From: CAIXSC01 sp046349915
Lineage (GTDB): Bacteria > Planctomycetota > Planctomycetia > Pirellulales > Pirellulaceae
Direction of reading: 5' to 3'
NCBI GenBank assembly: GCA_046349915.1
Contig: JAXMBL010000004.1
Coordinates: forward strand, 1,240,001-1,304,000
Length of the DNA: 64,000 bases
Part shown: in pieces, positions 28,135 through 36,739 of the stretch
Layout of the letters: each line of letters opens with the position of its first letter
How positions within the stretch are numbered: position 1 is the stretch's first letter
Notes under the pieces: model-generated
Told to the model about the DNA's origin: nothing
Databases searched by the model: none
Seen by the model: only the letters and a program-made list of their open reading frames with translations
Program-made: the position numbers and the translations under genes

Positions 28135-29340
28135 ATGAGCACGTATTTGGAAGATCCACGAATCGTCGAATTCGATGTTCGCACCGACGAGATGTTGGTG
28201 AACATGGGGCCGCAGCATCCCAGTACGCACGGAGTGTTGCGGCTGGTGCTCCGGACTGACGGCGAAATCGTTTCTGAAGTGCAGCCGCACTTGGGCTACT
28301 TGCATCGGTGTGCCGAGAAAATCGGCGAGAATCTGACGCCGCGTCAGTGGATTCCCTATACCGACCGGATGGATTATCTGGCCGCGATGAATATGAATCT
28401 CGGCTGGGCGCTGTGCGTCGAGAAGTTGATGAAATACGAGCTGCCCGAGAAAGCTCGACATCTGCGAGTGTTGATCGCCGAGTTGGGGCGAATCGCGAGT
28501 CACTTGGTGGGCATGGGGGCGTATGGGCTCGACTTGGGCACCTTCAGTCCGTTTTTGTATGCTTTCCGTGAGCGCGAGAAGATTTTGGATTTGTTCGAGG
28601 AGGTCTGCGGGGCGCGGCTGACTTATTCGTACATTACGCCGGGTGGCGCTACGGCCGACTTGCCGAAGGGTTGGTTGCAGAAGCTCGAGGCGTTCTTGCA
28701 GCAGTTCGAGCCGGTGATTCAAGAGTATCACGCGCTGCTCACCACGAATGCCATCTTCGTCAAGCGGACGGCGAACATCGGGGTTCTGTCGCCGGAGATG
28801 GCGATTGGCTACGGATGCACGGGGCCTGTGCTGCGCGGAAGCGGCGTCGACTATGATCTGCGACGCGACGGCGAAGCTCGCTACACCAGCCTGTACGATG
28901 GCTATGCGTTTGAAGTGATCGTGCAGAAGAACGGCGAGTACCCCAAGGATCACGAGTATCCGGCGGTGCCGTCGGACGCCGTACTGGGTGATTGCTGGCA
29001 TCGCTTTTATGTTCGCATGTTGGAAGTGGTGCAGGCGATCGACTTGGTTCGTCAGGCGATGGACCGCTACAGCCGGGCGACGGGCGATTGGGGAACGCCC
29101 ATGAAATTGACGACCAAGATGCCGAAGGGCGAGGCTTACCTGGAAACTGAATGTCCTCGCGGGCAGATGGGCTTCCTGGTGGTGAGCGACGGTTCCTCGA
29201 TTCCATGGCGAGTGCGGGCTCGTAGTAGTTCGTTCTGTAATCTCTCGGTGACGGAAGAGTTGTGCCGTGGGTGTCTGATTGCGGACGTCCCGGCCATTGT
29301 TGGTTCTCTCGACATCGTCATGGGAGAAATCGACCGCTAA
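28135..29340 (+). CDS. nuoD: NADH-quinone oxidoreductase subunit D
   Basis: 401 residues. 49-kDa peripheral subunit that forms the quinone site with NuoB. Diagnostic segments are MGPQHPSTHGVLRL (quinone-site His-containing loop), LHRCAEKIGEN, RTDRMDY-like YTDRMDYLAAM, GALTPF-like DLGTFSPFLYAFREREK, and the C-terminal RARSSSFCNLS. Length is normal for a stand-alone NuoD. Follows nuoC by 111 bases. Confidence 0.97.
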   Translation: MSTYLEDPRIVEFDVRTDEMLVNMGPQHPSTHGVLRLVLRTDGEIVSEVQPHLGYLHRCAEKIGENLTPRQWIPYTDRMDYLAAMNMNLGWALCVEKLMKYELPEKARHLRVLIAELGRIASHLVGMGAYGLDLGTFSPFLYAFREREKILDLFEEVCGARLTYSYITPGGATADLPKGWLQKLEAFLQQFEPVIQEYHALLTTNAIFVKRTANIGVLSPEMAIGYGCTGPVLRGSGVDYDLRRDGEARYTSLYDGYAFEVIVQKNGEYPKDHEYPAVPSDAVLGDCWHRFYVRMLEVVQAIDLVRQAMDRYSRATGDWGTPMKLTTKMPKGEAYLETECPRGQMGFLVVSDGSSIPWRVRARSSSFCNLSVTEELCRGCLIADVPAIVGSLDIVMGEIDR

Positions 29341-29483
29341 CCGCGGGCGAAGTCGCTTCTCGACAGGCGCCGTTCCAGGTTTTTGCAAACCGGGTACTTT
29401 CGCCTGCCAGAGGCTTGTGCGATATTTCACAATCTTTCAAGGCAGGCCTCGACGCTGTTTTTTTCCTGGCCGGCAGGTGCTCC

Positions 29484-30800
29484 GTGGCGGAAACCATCAA
29501 TCAACTGATCTTCGCGCAAGACCACTGGTTAGGGCATGTGCTCGCCGCACTTGTCCACTGTGCGCTCTATTTTCACGTCGTCGCTGTCGGCGCGCTCCTG
29601 TTTATTTGGATGGAGCGGAAGATCGCAGGTCGGATTCAGGATCGCCTGGGGCCGACTCGCGTGGGTGGTAAGTTTGGTTGGTTGCAGACGTTGGCGGACG
29701 GCATCAAGCTGATCGCCAAGGAGGACGTGACGCCGGGCAATGCCGACCGCATGCTGTTTAAGATTGCGCCTTACGTGAGTTTTGCGGCGAGTTTTGCGGC
29801 GTACTTGGCCCTGCCGTTTTCGAGTGGTTGGGTGGGGCAGAATATCAACGTCGCGGTGTTCTTTATCATCGCCGTAATGGGGCTGGAAGTCTTCGGCGTG
29901 ATTCTGGCTGGGTACGCTTCGGGATCGAAGTGGTCGCTGTTCGGCGGTATGCGTGAAGCTGCTCAGGTGGTTAGCTACGAAGTGCCGATCGGCATGTGCG
30001 TGATGATTCCGGTGCTGCTGTGCGGCACGATGAATATGGTGACGATCGGCGACATGCAGGCCGGTTGGTTTACGAATTGGCTCGTGTTTCACGACCCATT
30101 CACGTTTATCGTGTTCTTCGTTTACTTCACTTGCGCGACGGCCAGCGTGAATCGAGCGCCGTTCGATTTGGCGGAAGCGGAGAGCGAGCTGGTTGCCGGT
30201 TTCCACACGGAGTACTCGGGTCTGCGATGGAGCTTTTTCTTCATGGCCGAGTACGGTTCGATGTTCACGGTCAGCGGCTTGGCGGCGATTCTGTTTTTGG
30301 GCGGCTGGAATGGGCCGGTGCCAATTTTCGATATCTTGGGTTGGACCTATACGCCCGACGAGGTGGCGGCAGGGACGTTCCGGCTGACGGGCTACCTGGC
30401 GAATTTGGCGGGCTGTCTGAACTTCATGGGCAAAGCCATCTTCGGCGTGACCGTGATGATGTGGGTTCGCTGGACCTTGCCGCGGTTGCGAATTGACCAA
30501 GTGATGACCACGTGCCTTAAGTACTGCGTGCCGCTGGCGGCGGGCTGTTTCTTGGGCACGGTGTTGTGGCAGTACGGCTTTTTCGTGGTCGACCAGGCTT
30601 TGCCTTCACCGAATGACTTGATTCCGGCTCGTCACCGAGGCGCGGTTCGCGAGGCGTGGACCTTGGAAGGCGCTCCAGCGCAGGGCGCCGAGGCGAAATC
30701 GGCCGAGGCATCGACTGTACTCGGGGTGACTAGCGACAGCACGCTGCAGGAGGCTGCGAGGGGCGAGTCGGAGACTCAGGGCCGGATTGCAACGCGGTAA
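29484..30800 (+). CDS. nuoH: NADH-quinone oxidoreductase subunit H
   Basis: 438 residues from a GTG at 29484 preceded by GGCAGG; the true start is uncertain because the frame is open further upstream. Membrane subunit lining the quinone tunnel. Signature segments include WMERKIAGRIQDRLGPTRVG, ADGIKLIAKEDVTP, NRAPFDLAEAESELVAGFHTEYSG and FFMAEYG. About eight membrane helices are seen. The C-terminal 70 residues after the last helix form a Glu/Ala/Ser-rich extension not usual in the family. The nuoI gene that normally follows is elsewhere. Confidence 0.95.
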   Translation: MAETINQLIFAQDHWLGHVLAALVHCALYFHVVAVGALLFIWMERKIAGRIQDRLGPTRVGGKFGWLQTLADGIKLIAKEDVTPGNADRMLFKIAPYVSFAASFAAYLALPFSSGWVGQNINVAVFFIIAVMGLEVFGVILAGYASGSKWSLFGGMREAAQVVSYEVPIGMCVMIPVLLCGTMNMVTIGDMQAGWFTNWLVFHDPFTFIVFFVYFTCATASVNRAPFDLAEAESELVAGFHTEYSGLRWSFFFMAEYGSMFTVSGLAAILFLGGWNGPVPIFDILGWTYTPDEVAAGTFRLTGYLANLAGCLNFMGKAIFGVTVMMWVRWTLPRLRIDQVMTTCLKYCVPLAAGCFLGTVLWQYGFFVVDQALPSPNDLIPARHRGAVREAWTLEGAPAQGAEAKSAEASTVLGVTSDSTLQEAARGESETQGRIATR

Positions 30801-30818
30801 GACACGGGGAGAGACTCG

Positions 30819-31439
30819 ATGAGCCTGTTTGCGGCCCTCGATTGGCATACATTCCACTTTCTGCTCTTTTCGCTGCTTGCTTGCGGGTTTGCGCTGGCAG
30901 TGGTGTTTACGAGCAACATTGTGCGGATGGCGTTCTATCTGACGCTGTCGCTCGGATCGGTTGCTGGCCTGTTCTTTTTGGCCGACGCCGAATTCGTGGG
31001 TGCGATGCAGTTCATGATTTACGTCGGCGGCACCCTGGTCTTGCTGATCTTCGGCGTGATGCTCACCGCTCAGTCCCGCTTTATCCAGATGAAGACGGGG
31101 GCGGGCGAGTGGGTGTTGGCGGCGGTGGTCGGTAGTGCTCTGTTGGTGCTGTTGGCGCGAGCCGCCTTGATGAACCCTGATTGGCGAACTCCACGTGCGG
31201 ATCGCGAGCAAGTGGCGGTCGTCGAGTCGCAGACGGCGACGGCAATTGGTCAGGCGCTGAGTGGTGTACGCACGGACAAGCTTGCCGATGGCGATCCGGC
31301 GTTGACGGCAGGCATGTCGGGTTATTTGTTGCCATTCGAAATTGCGTCAGTGCACCTGCTGGTCGTGTTGGTTGGAGCGAGCTATCTGGCGCGTGCCAAG
31401 CGTCGAGCTTCGGCGTCGTCCGTGGAGAACCCCTCGTGA
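30819..31439 (+). CDS. nuoJ: NADH-quinone oxidoreductase subunit J
   Basis: 206 residues with five predicted membrane helices. The family marker helix reads DAEFVGAMQFMIYVGGTLVLLIFGVML, which includes the helix with the pi-bulge region of subunit J. A soluble loop of about 60 residues (about 115-170) precedes the last helix. GGGGAGAG lies before the ATG. The stop overlaps the GTG start of nuoK. Confidence 0.95.
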   Translation: MSLFAALDWHTFHFLLFSLLACGFALAVVFTSNIVRMAFYLTLSLGSVAGLFFLADAEFVGAMQFMIYVGGTLVLLIFGVMLTAQSRFIQMKTGAGEWVLAAVVGSALLVLLARAALMNPDWRTPRADREQVAVVESQTATAIGQALSGVRTDKLADGDPALTAGMSGYLLPFEIASVHLLVVLVGASYLARAKRRASASSVENPS

Positions 31440-31780
31440 GTGCGATCCAGTTTCTTGGCACACCGGTGACGGTGTCGCACTACTTGATTGTAGGTGCGAT
31501 TCTGTTCGTCTGCGGCATCCTCTGCATGGCGACCAAACGCAATGCCCTGGGGATTTTGATGGGAATCGAGTTGGTGCTGAACGGCGCCAATATCAATTTC
31601 GTGGCGTTCGGGAGCAACTTGCTTCGTGAGCGTAACCTGGGGCTAGACGGTCAGCTCATGGCATTGTTCGTGATCGTCTTGGCGGCTGCCGAGGCGGCTG
31701 TGGCGCTGGCCATTGCCTTGAATTTTTACAACAACCACACGTCGATCGACGTGGACACCGCCGACGAGCTGAAGGGCTAG
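31436..31780 (+). CDS. nuoK: NADH-quinone oxidoreductase subunit K
   Basis: 114 residues, three membrane helices, with the two membrane-embedded glutamates of the family in GILMGIELVLNGANINFVAF and AAEAAVALAI. The start is a GTG at 31436 that overlaps the nuoJ stop (GTGA), giving translational coupling. It agrees with the usual NuoK length. A longer frame upstream would lie within nuoJ and is rejected. Confidence 0.95.
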   Translation: MSAIQFLGTPVTVSHYLIVGAILFVCGILCMATKRNALGILMGIELVLNGANINFVAFGSNLLRERNLGLDGQLMALFVIVLAAAEAAVALAIALNFYNNHTSIDVDTADELKG

Positions 31781-31784
31781 GCGC

Positions 31785-34700
31785 ATGGACTTCCTACCAC
31801 TGTTATTGGGAACGGCCGTACTAGCGCCGCTCGCCTCGTTCTTCACCATCTTGTTGCTCGGGCGACGCCTGGGACGCAACGGCGAAGCGGGTGCTTACGT
31901 TGCTGTGAGCGCCATTATCTTCTCGGCGATCTGCTCCTATGCATCGCTCGGAATTTGGCTCAGCCAACACTTCCCGCACGGCGAGTCGCACCATGCCGCT
32001 AGTCACGATGGTGATGGGCACGATGGGGATGGGCATCATGAGTCGGCGGAGAGCGAGTCAGGGGCGCAAGCTGGCGCCGTGAACTCATTCTGGGTCAATG
32101 TGGCGGCCGCGGATGATGCGGCAGCCAAGCCTGAAGCAGCCAAGCCTGAAGCAGCCAAGCCTGAAGCATCGAGTGGGGCGGAAACGCCCAAGGCCGCTGG
32201 CGGACACGCAGTTCCTGAAGCCGACTCGGATGCTCACGGCTCCAAGGGTGATGGGCACCACGCCGGTGAGACTCCAGTGATTGCCTATAACGGCACGTAT
32301 TGGACGTTGGGCCGATTTGGCAAGCTGGAGCTGTCGATCGGCTATTACATCGACTCGCTCACGCTGGTCATGTTTTGCATGGTGACGTTGATTGCCTCGT
32401 GCATTCACTTCTACGCCATGGGTTACATGCACGACGAGTTGCATGAGATCACGGTTAAAGAAGTGACGTTGTCGAACGGGCAAACGCTCAAGCGTCCCGG
32501 CCGTTTCCATCGCTTCTTCCAATACCTCTCGCTGTTCTGCTTCAGCATGTTGGGCTTGGTGCTGGCGGGCAACATCGCGATGGTGTTCTGCTTCTGGGAA
32601 CTCGTCGGCATCTGCTCGTACTTCCTGATCGGCTTCTATATCGAGCGTAAGAGTGCTTCGACGGCTGCGAACAAGGCGTTCATCGTCAATCGTGTCGGCG
32701 ACTTTGGCATGATCATCGGCCTCATGGCGCTTTGGGGCAGCCTGGGGACCTTTTCGTTCGGAGACAACGACGCCAATCACGATGGCGTGATCACCACGGA
32801 CGAGAAGGGGCTCTTCAGCTTGGTTCGCTCCGAGCAGAACGACTACGCGGTCAAGGTCCCGGATGGCATGTTCGTCGCGTCCGCGGTGAAGCTGGAAGGC
32901 GAGGCTGGCGAGCGAGCTCGAGCGATCCTCGTGGATCACGATGGAGACGTCTCGGTCACTCGCACGCAGTGGGAAAGCGAGTTTCCGGATTACGGTCACC
33001 CAGGCTACTGGTTGCTGATTGTTGCGGGCGTCGGCATCTTCTGCGGCTGCGTTGGCAAGAGTGCTCAGTTTCCGTTGCATGTCTGGTTGCCGGACGCGAT
33101 GGAAGGCCCCACGCCTGTCTCGGCGCTGGTCCACTCGGCGACGATGGTGGCCGCGGGTGTTTACCTGGTCGGTCGCTTCTATCCAGTGTTTGCTCCCGAG
33201 GTATTGATCGTGATCTCGGTGGTCGGGGCGATCACGCTATTCCTGGCCGCGACCATTGCGATCACCGCCGTCGATATCAAACGCGTGCTGGCTTATTCGA
33301 CGATCAGCCAGCTCGGCTACATGATGCTGGCCCTCGGCGTTGGCGGTTGGGTGGGAGGACTGATGCACTTGGTCACGCATGCCTTCTTCAAGAGCTTGCT
33401 GTTCATGTGCTCTGGTTCCGTGATCCATGCTGTTCACACGAACGACATGCGTGAAATGGGTGGTTTGATTCGCAAGATGCCCGTCACCGCGATCACCATG
33501 CTGATCGGTTGCTTGGCCATTGCGGGAGTTGGCGTGCCGTTTGTGATCGGGTTTAGCGGTTACTATTCGAAAGACTCGATCTTGGAACAGGCCTACTCGC
33601 TGTCGCTGGCGAATGGAGGCGGTGTTCCCACGCTGTTGTTCGCGGTTGCCGCGGGCGGTGCGGCGATCACCGCGTTCTACATGTTCCGTATGTGGTTCAT
33701 GACATTCGTTGGGCAGCCGCGAAATCAGGAACGGTACGACCATGCCCATGAGTCGCCGCCGGTCATGTATCTGCCGTTGGTGGTACTCTCGGTGTTCGCT
33801 GTCGCTGTCGCGTGGGACACGTCGTTGCTGGGCTATGGCTTGATTCCGGCTGCCTTTCTGCTGTGGCAGGGATCACGACAGGGATGGTTCGGTTCGTCGG
33901 GGCATGCTGATCACGGGCACTCGGATCACGGCCACGACTCGCATGGACATGATGCTCACGGCCACGACTCGCATGGACATGATTCCCACGGCCATGATTC
34001 GCATGGTCACGATGCTCATGGACACGATGCTCATGGACACGATGCTCATGGACACGATGCTCATGGACACGATGCTCATGGACACGGCTCACCCGGTCAT
34101 CACGCCGAATGGACGCCTTGGTGTCTACGAAACGTCGCCATGTTGATGGTGGTGTCGGTGATTGGCGGTGCGCTGTTGCAGCAAGTGATTCCTTCGTCGA
34201 GTCTGACTTTGCGGAATCTGCTCAGTCAGTCGCAACCGGCAGGTTTGCAGCACGCGGAAGTGATCGCGGCGGGGCAATGGATTCCGTGGAAGTGGCCGAA
34301 CGAGCACCTGAGTCACGTTCCCTCGATTGTGATTCCGGTCACGTTGTTGGCCACGGGCACTTGGTTGGTTGGCATTGGTTTGGCGACCGTAATGTATGCG
34401 GTGGGATATTTGAATCCCGCGGACGTTCGCCGCCAGTTCTCGCCGGTCTACAAGTTGCTGTGGGGGAAGTGGTATTTCGACGAGTTGTATCAGGTCATCT
34501 TCATCAAGCCGACGCATGTGGTTTCAGGTTGGATTTCGGGGATTGATCGAAATTGGCTGGATCGGTTCATCGATGGCTTGGCTGCCGCGACTCGCTCGTT
34601 CTCCGTATTTTGGGAATGGTTCGCGGATCGCACGGTGGTGGATGGGATTGCCAACGGACTGGCCGATTGGACGTATCGCTTGGGAACCTCGCTGAAGTCG

Positions 34701-34805
34701 ATTCAAACGGGTCGGCTGCGACAGTACGTGATGTTCATCGTGTTGGGTGCAATCGCGATTTTTGTCCTGATCAGCTTTTTCTGGAGCACAACGCTGGCCC
34801 GCTAG
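31785..34805 (+). CDS. nuoL: NADH-quinone oxidoreductase subunit L with large insertions
   Basis: 1006 residues against about 610-660 in most bacteria. Antiporter-like proton-pumping core is intact (GKSAQFPLHVWLPDAMEGPTPVSALVHSATMVAAG; lateral helix at the C-terminus). Three insertions are seen. Residues about 64-165 are His/Asp/Ala/Pro-rich, with three AAKPE repeats encoded by a 15-base tandem repeat. Residues about 325-400 contain a perfect EF-hand loop, Asp329 to Glu340, and a degenerate second one from Asp384. Residues about 707-775 are a GHDAHGHDSH-type histidine-rich repeat, encoded by 15-base repeats at about 33903-34090. Follows nuoK by 4 bases. Confidence 0.95.
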   Translation: MDFLPLLLGTAVLAPLASFFTILLLGRRLGRNGEAGAYVAVSAIIFSAICSYASLGIWLSQHFPHGESHHAASHDGDGHDGDGHHESAESESGAQAGAVNSFWVNVAAADDAAAKPEAAKPEAAKPEASSGAETPKAAGGHAVPEADSDAHGSKGDGHHAGETPVIAYNGTYWTLGRFGKLELSIGYYIDSLTLVMFCMVTLIASCIHFYAMGYMHDELHEITVKEVTLSNGQTLKRPGRFHRFFQYLSLFCFSMLGLVLAGNIAMVFCFWELVGICSYFLIGFYIERKSASTAANKAFIVNRVGDFGMIIGLMALWGSLGTFSFGDNDANHDGVITTDEKGLFSLVRSEQNDYAVKVPDGMFVASAVKLEGEAGERARAILVDHDGDVSVTRTQWESEFPDYGHPGYWLLIVAGVGIFCGCVGKSAQFPLHVWLPDAMEGPTPVSALVHSATMVAAGVYLVGRFYPVFAPEVLIVISVVGAITLFLAATIAITAVDIKRVLAYSTISQLGYMMLALGVGGWVGGLMHLVTHAFFKSLLFMCSGSVIHAVHTNDMREMGGLIRKMPVTAITMLIGCLAIAGVGVPFVIGFSGYYSKDSILEQAYSLSLANGGGVPTLLFAVAAGGAAITAFYMFRMWFMTFVGQPRNQERYDHAHESPPVMYLPLVVLSVFAVAVAWDTSLLGYGLIPAAFLLWQGSRQGWFGSSGHADHGHSDHGHDSHGHDAHGHDSHGHDSHGHDSHGHDAHGHDAHGHDAHGHDAHGHDAHGHGSPGHHAEWTPWCLRNVAMLMVVSVIGGALLQQVIPSSSLTLRNLLSQSQPAGLQHAEVIAAGQWIPWKWPNEHLSHVPSIVIPVTLLATGTWLVGIGLATVMYAVGYLNPADVRRQFSPVYKLLWGKWYFDELYQVIFIKPTHVVSGWISGIDRNWLDRFIDGLAAATRSFSVFWEWFADRTVVDGIANGLADWTYRLGTSLKSIQTGRLRQYVMFIVLGAIAIFVLISFFWSTTLAR

Positions 34806-34841
34806 TCCTTGGCGGATCACCTTTGCTGGGAAATTGAGAAA

Positions 34842-36710
34842 ATGAACGACGCCTATTTCTGGTTAGTGACATTCCTAGTGTTTTTACCGACGCTAGGCGC
34901 GATTGGTTTGATGTTCATCCCAAGCGGGAACGTGCAGATGGTGCGCATGTTCACGTTGGGCGTGACCGTGGCCGTCTTGGCGTTGACGGTGGTGGGCTTC
35001 TTGCTCCCCTCGTCGCAAACTCGCTTTGATCCTTCGCTGGATGGGATGCAAGCGGTAGTGAACGCCGAATGGATCAAGTCATTCGACATCTTCTATGCCA
35101 TGGGGATGGATGGGATCAGCTTTCCCCTGATCGTGCTTACCGGTTTGGTAAGCTTGTTGGCGATGGGCGCCAGTTGGTCGATCACTAAGCACGTGAAGGC
35201 GTACTGCATTCTGTTCTTGTTGCTCGAGACGGGCATGCTGGGCGTCTTCCTCGCGCTCGACTTCTTCCTGTTCTATGTGTTCTGGGAAGTGATGCTGTTG
35301 CCGATGTACTTCCTGATCGGCGTTTGGGGAGGTCCGCGACGCGAATACGCGGCCATCAAGTTCTTCCTGTACACCCTGCTGGGCAGCGTGTTAATGCTGG
35401 TCGCGATCTTGATGATTTACTTCAAGAGCGATCTCAGCGATCCGGCTTTGCGACCTCATCTCGATAAGTGCTTGCTTGCCAAGTCGGTGGCCGAGCGAGT
35501 GGAAGATGCGATGACTCGCCGCGAAGCAGGCGAAAAGAATGTCGCGCCGATTCACACCTTCAACATTCTGGCGCTCTCGCAAATTGGCCAACAGACCAAG
35601 CAGTTTGACGACTTTGGCACGCTGGAGGATGGTGCGCCTCGCCTGTTGTTTGGTCAAAGCTTGCAGTGGTGGGCCTTCTTGCTGTTGTTCTTGGGATTTG
35701 CGATCAAGGTGCCGTCGGTGCCGCTGCATACTTGGTTGCCCGATGCACACGTCGAGGCGCCGACGCCCATATCGATGATTCTGGCGGGCGTGCTGCTGAA
35801 GATGGGTGGCTACGGCATCATCCGGATCTGCTACCCGATCTGCCCGCACGGCGGCTACGACCTGATGATGTTCGTCTGCTCGGTGGGCGTCATCAGCATG
35901 GTCTACGGAGCGTTCGCGGCGCTCGCCCAGAAGGACTTCAAGCGAATGGTTGCGTACAGCTCGGTCAGCCACATGGGTTATGTGGTCCTAGGGCTGGGAG
36001 TGTGGTCGGCGACTCGCGAAACGGGCTACAACTCTGACTACTGGAACATGGGCGTCCAAGGCGCGATGTTCCAAATGATCGCCCACGGAATCAGTTCGCC
36101 TGGCATGTTCTTTATGGTCGGCGTGGTCTACGACCGAGTTCACCATCGGGATTTGGAGAAGTTCGGCGGCCTTTTTGGTCGGATGCCTGTCTATACGGCT
36201 CTTTCAATGGGGATTTTCTTCGCGGGTCTTGGACTGCCTGGACTCTGCGGCTTTATCGGCGAAGTCTTCGTCGTCTTGTCGGTCTGGAGTTTCAGTCAGG
36301 TTCTCGCGGTTATCTCCGCGGCCGTCGTCGTGTTAACCGCCGCCTACATTCTGTGGGCGATCCAACGAGTCTACTTGGGGGCGGAGTACAAGGGCGAGCA
36401 TGGCGAACATCTCACGCCCAGCACGTTGCGTGAGAATTTGATCGGCGGCGTGTTGCTGGTGCTGTGCATTGTCTGCGGAGTATTTCCGTACCACACGATT
36501 CTGAAGTACATGGACCCGACGATCAGCCGTCAGGTTCGGGAACTGACCGAGTTCACTCGTCGTATCGAAGCGGAAGCGGCCGCCAAGCAGGATGAAGAAG
36601 CGGTAACGCGAGCCGACGGTTCCGCCGACGGCAAGCTCGGTTTGTCCTCGCCCTCGACAGATCATTCGTTTGCGGCTGTCGACTCGATCGTCGCGACCCC
36701 GGAACGCTAA
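34842..36710 (+). CDS. nuoM: NADH-quinone oxidoreductase subunit M
   Basis: 622 residues, an antiporter-like pump subunit with about 14 membrane helices. Signature segments are FYVFWEVMLLPMYFLIGVWGG (with the key glutamate), KVPSVPLHTWLPDAHVEAPTPISMILAGVLLKMGGYG and YSSVSHMGYVVLG. An extra soluble segment of about 60 residues (about 205-265) lies between helices near LRPHLDKCLLA. A 50-residue polar tail follows the last helix. Start at 34842 follows GGGAAATTGAG. Confidence 0.96.
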   Translation: MNDAYFWLVTFLVFLPTLGAIGLMFIPSGNVQMVRMFTLGVTVAVLALTVVGFLLPSSQTRFDPSLDGMQAVVNAEWIKSFDIFYAMGMDGISFPLIVLTGLVSLLAMGASWSITKHVKAYCILFLLLETGMLGVFLALDFFLFYVFWEVMLLPMYFLIGVWGGPRREYAAIKFFLYTLLGSVLMLVAILMIYFKSDLSDPALRPHLDKCLLAKSVAERVEDAMTRREAGEKNVAPIHTFNILALSQIGQQTKQFDDFGTLEDGAPRLLFGQSLQWWAFLLLFLGFAIKVPSVPLHTWLPDAHVEAPTPISMILAGVLLKMGGYGIIRICYPICPHGGYDLMMFVCSVGVISMVYGAFAALAQKDFKRMVAYSSVSHMGYVVLGLGVWSATRETGYNSDYWNMGVQGAMFQMIAHGISSPGMFFMVGVVYDRVHHRDLEKFGGLFGRMPVYTALSMGIFFAGLGLPGLCGFIGEVFVVLSVWSFSQVLAVISAAVVVLTAAYILWAIQRVYLGAEYKGEHGEHLTPSTLRENLIGGVLLVLCIVCGVFPYHTILKYMDPTISRQVRELTEFTRRIEAEAAAKQDEEAVTRADGSADGKLGLSSPSTDHSFAAVDSIVATPER

Positions 36711-36739
36711 CTTAACTTTTTCGGCCAAGGCGCCTTGCC

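Noticed and set aside
28117..29430. 437-residue open frame on the minus strand across nuoD
   Set aside because: Antisense shadow of a well-supported gene; high GC leaves such frames open, and its composition (His/Gln/Arg-rich) is not protein-like.
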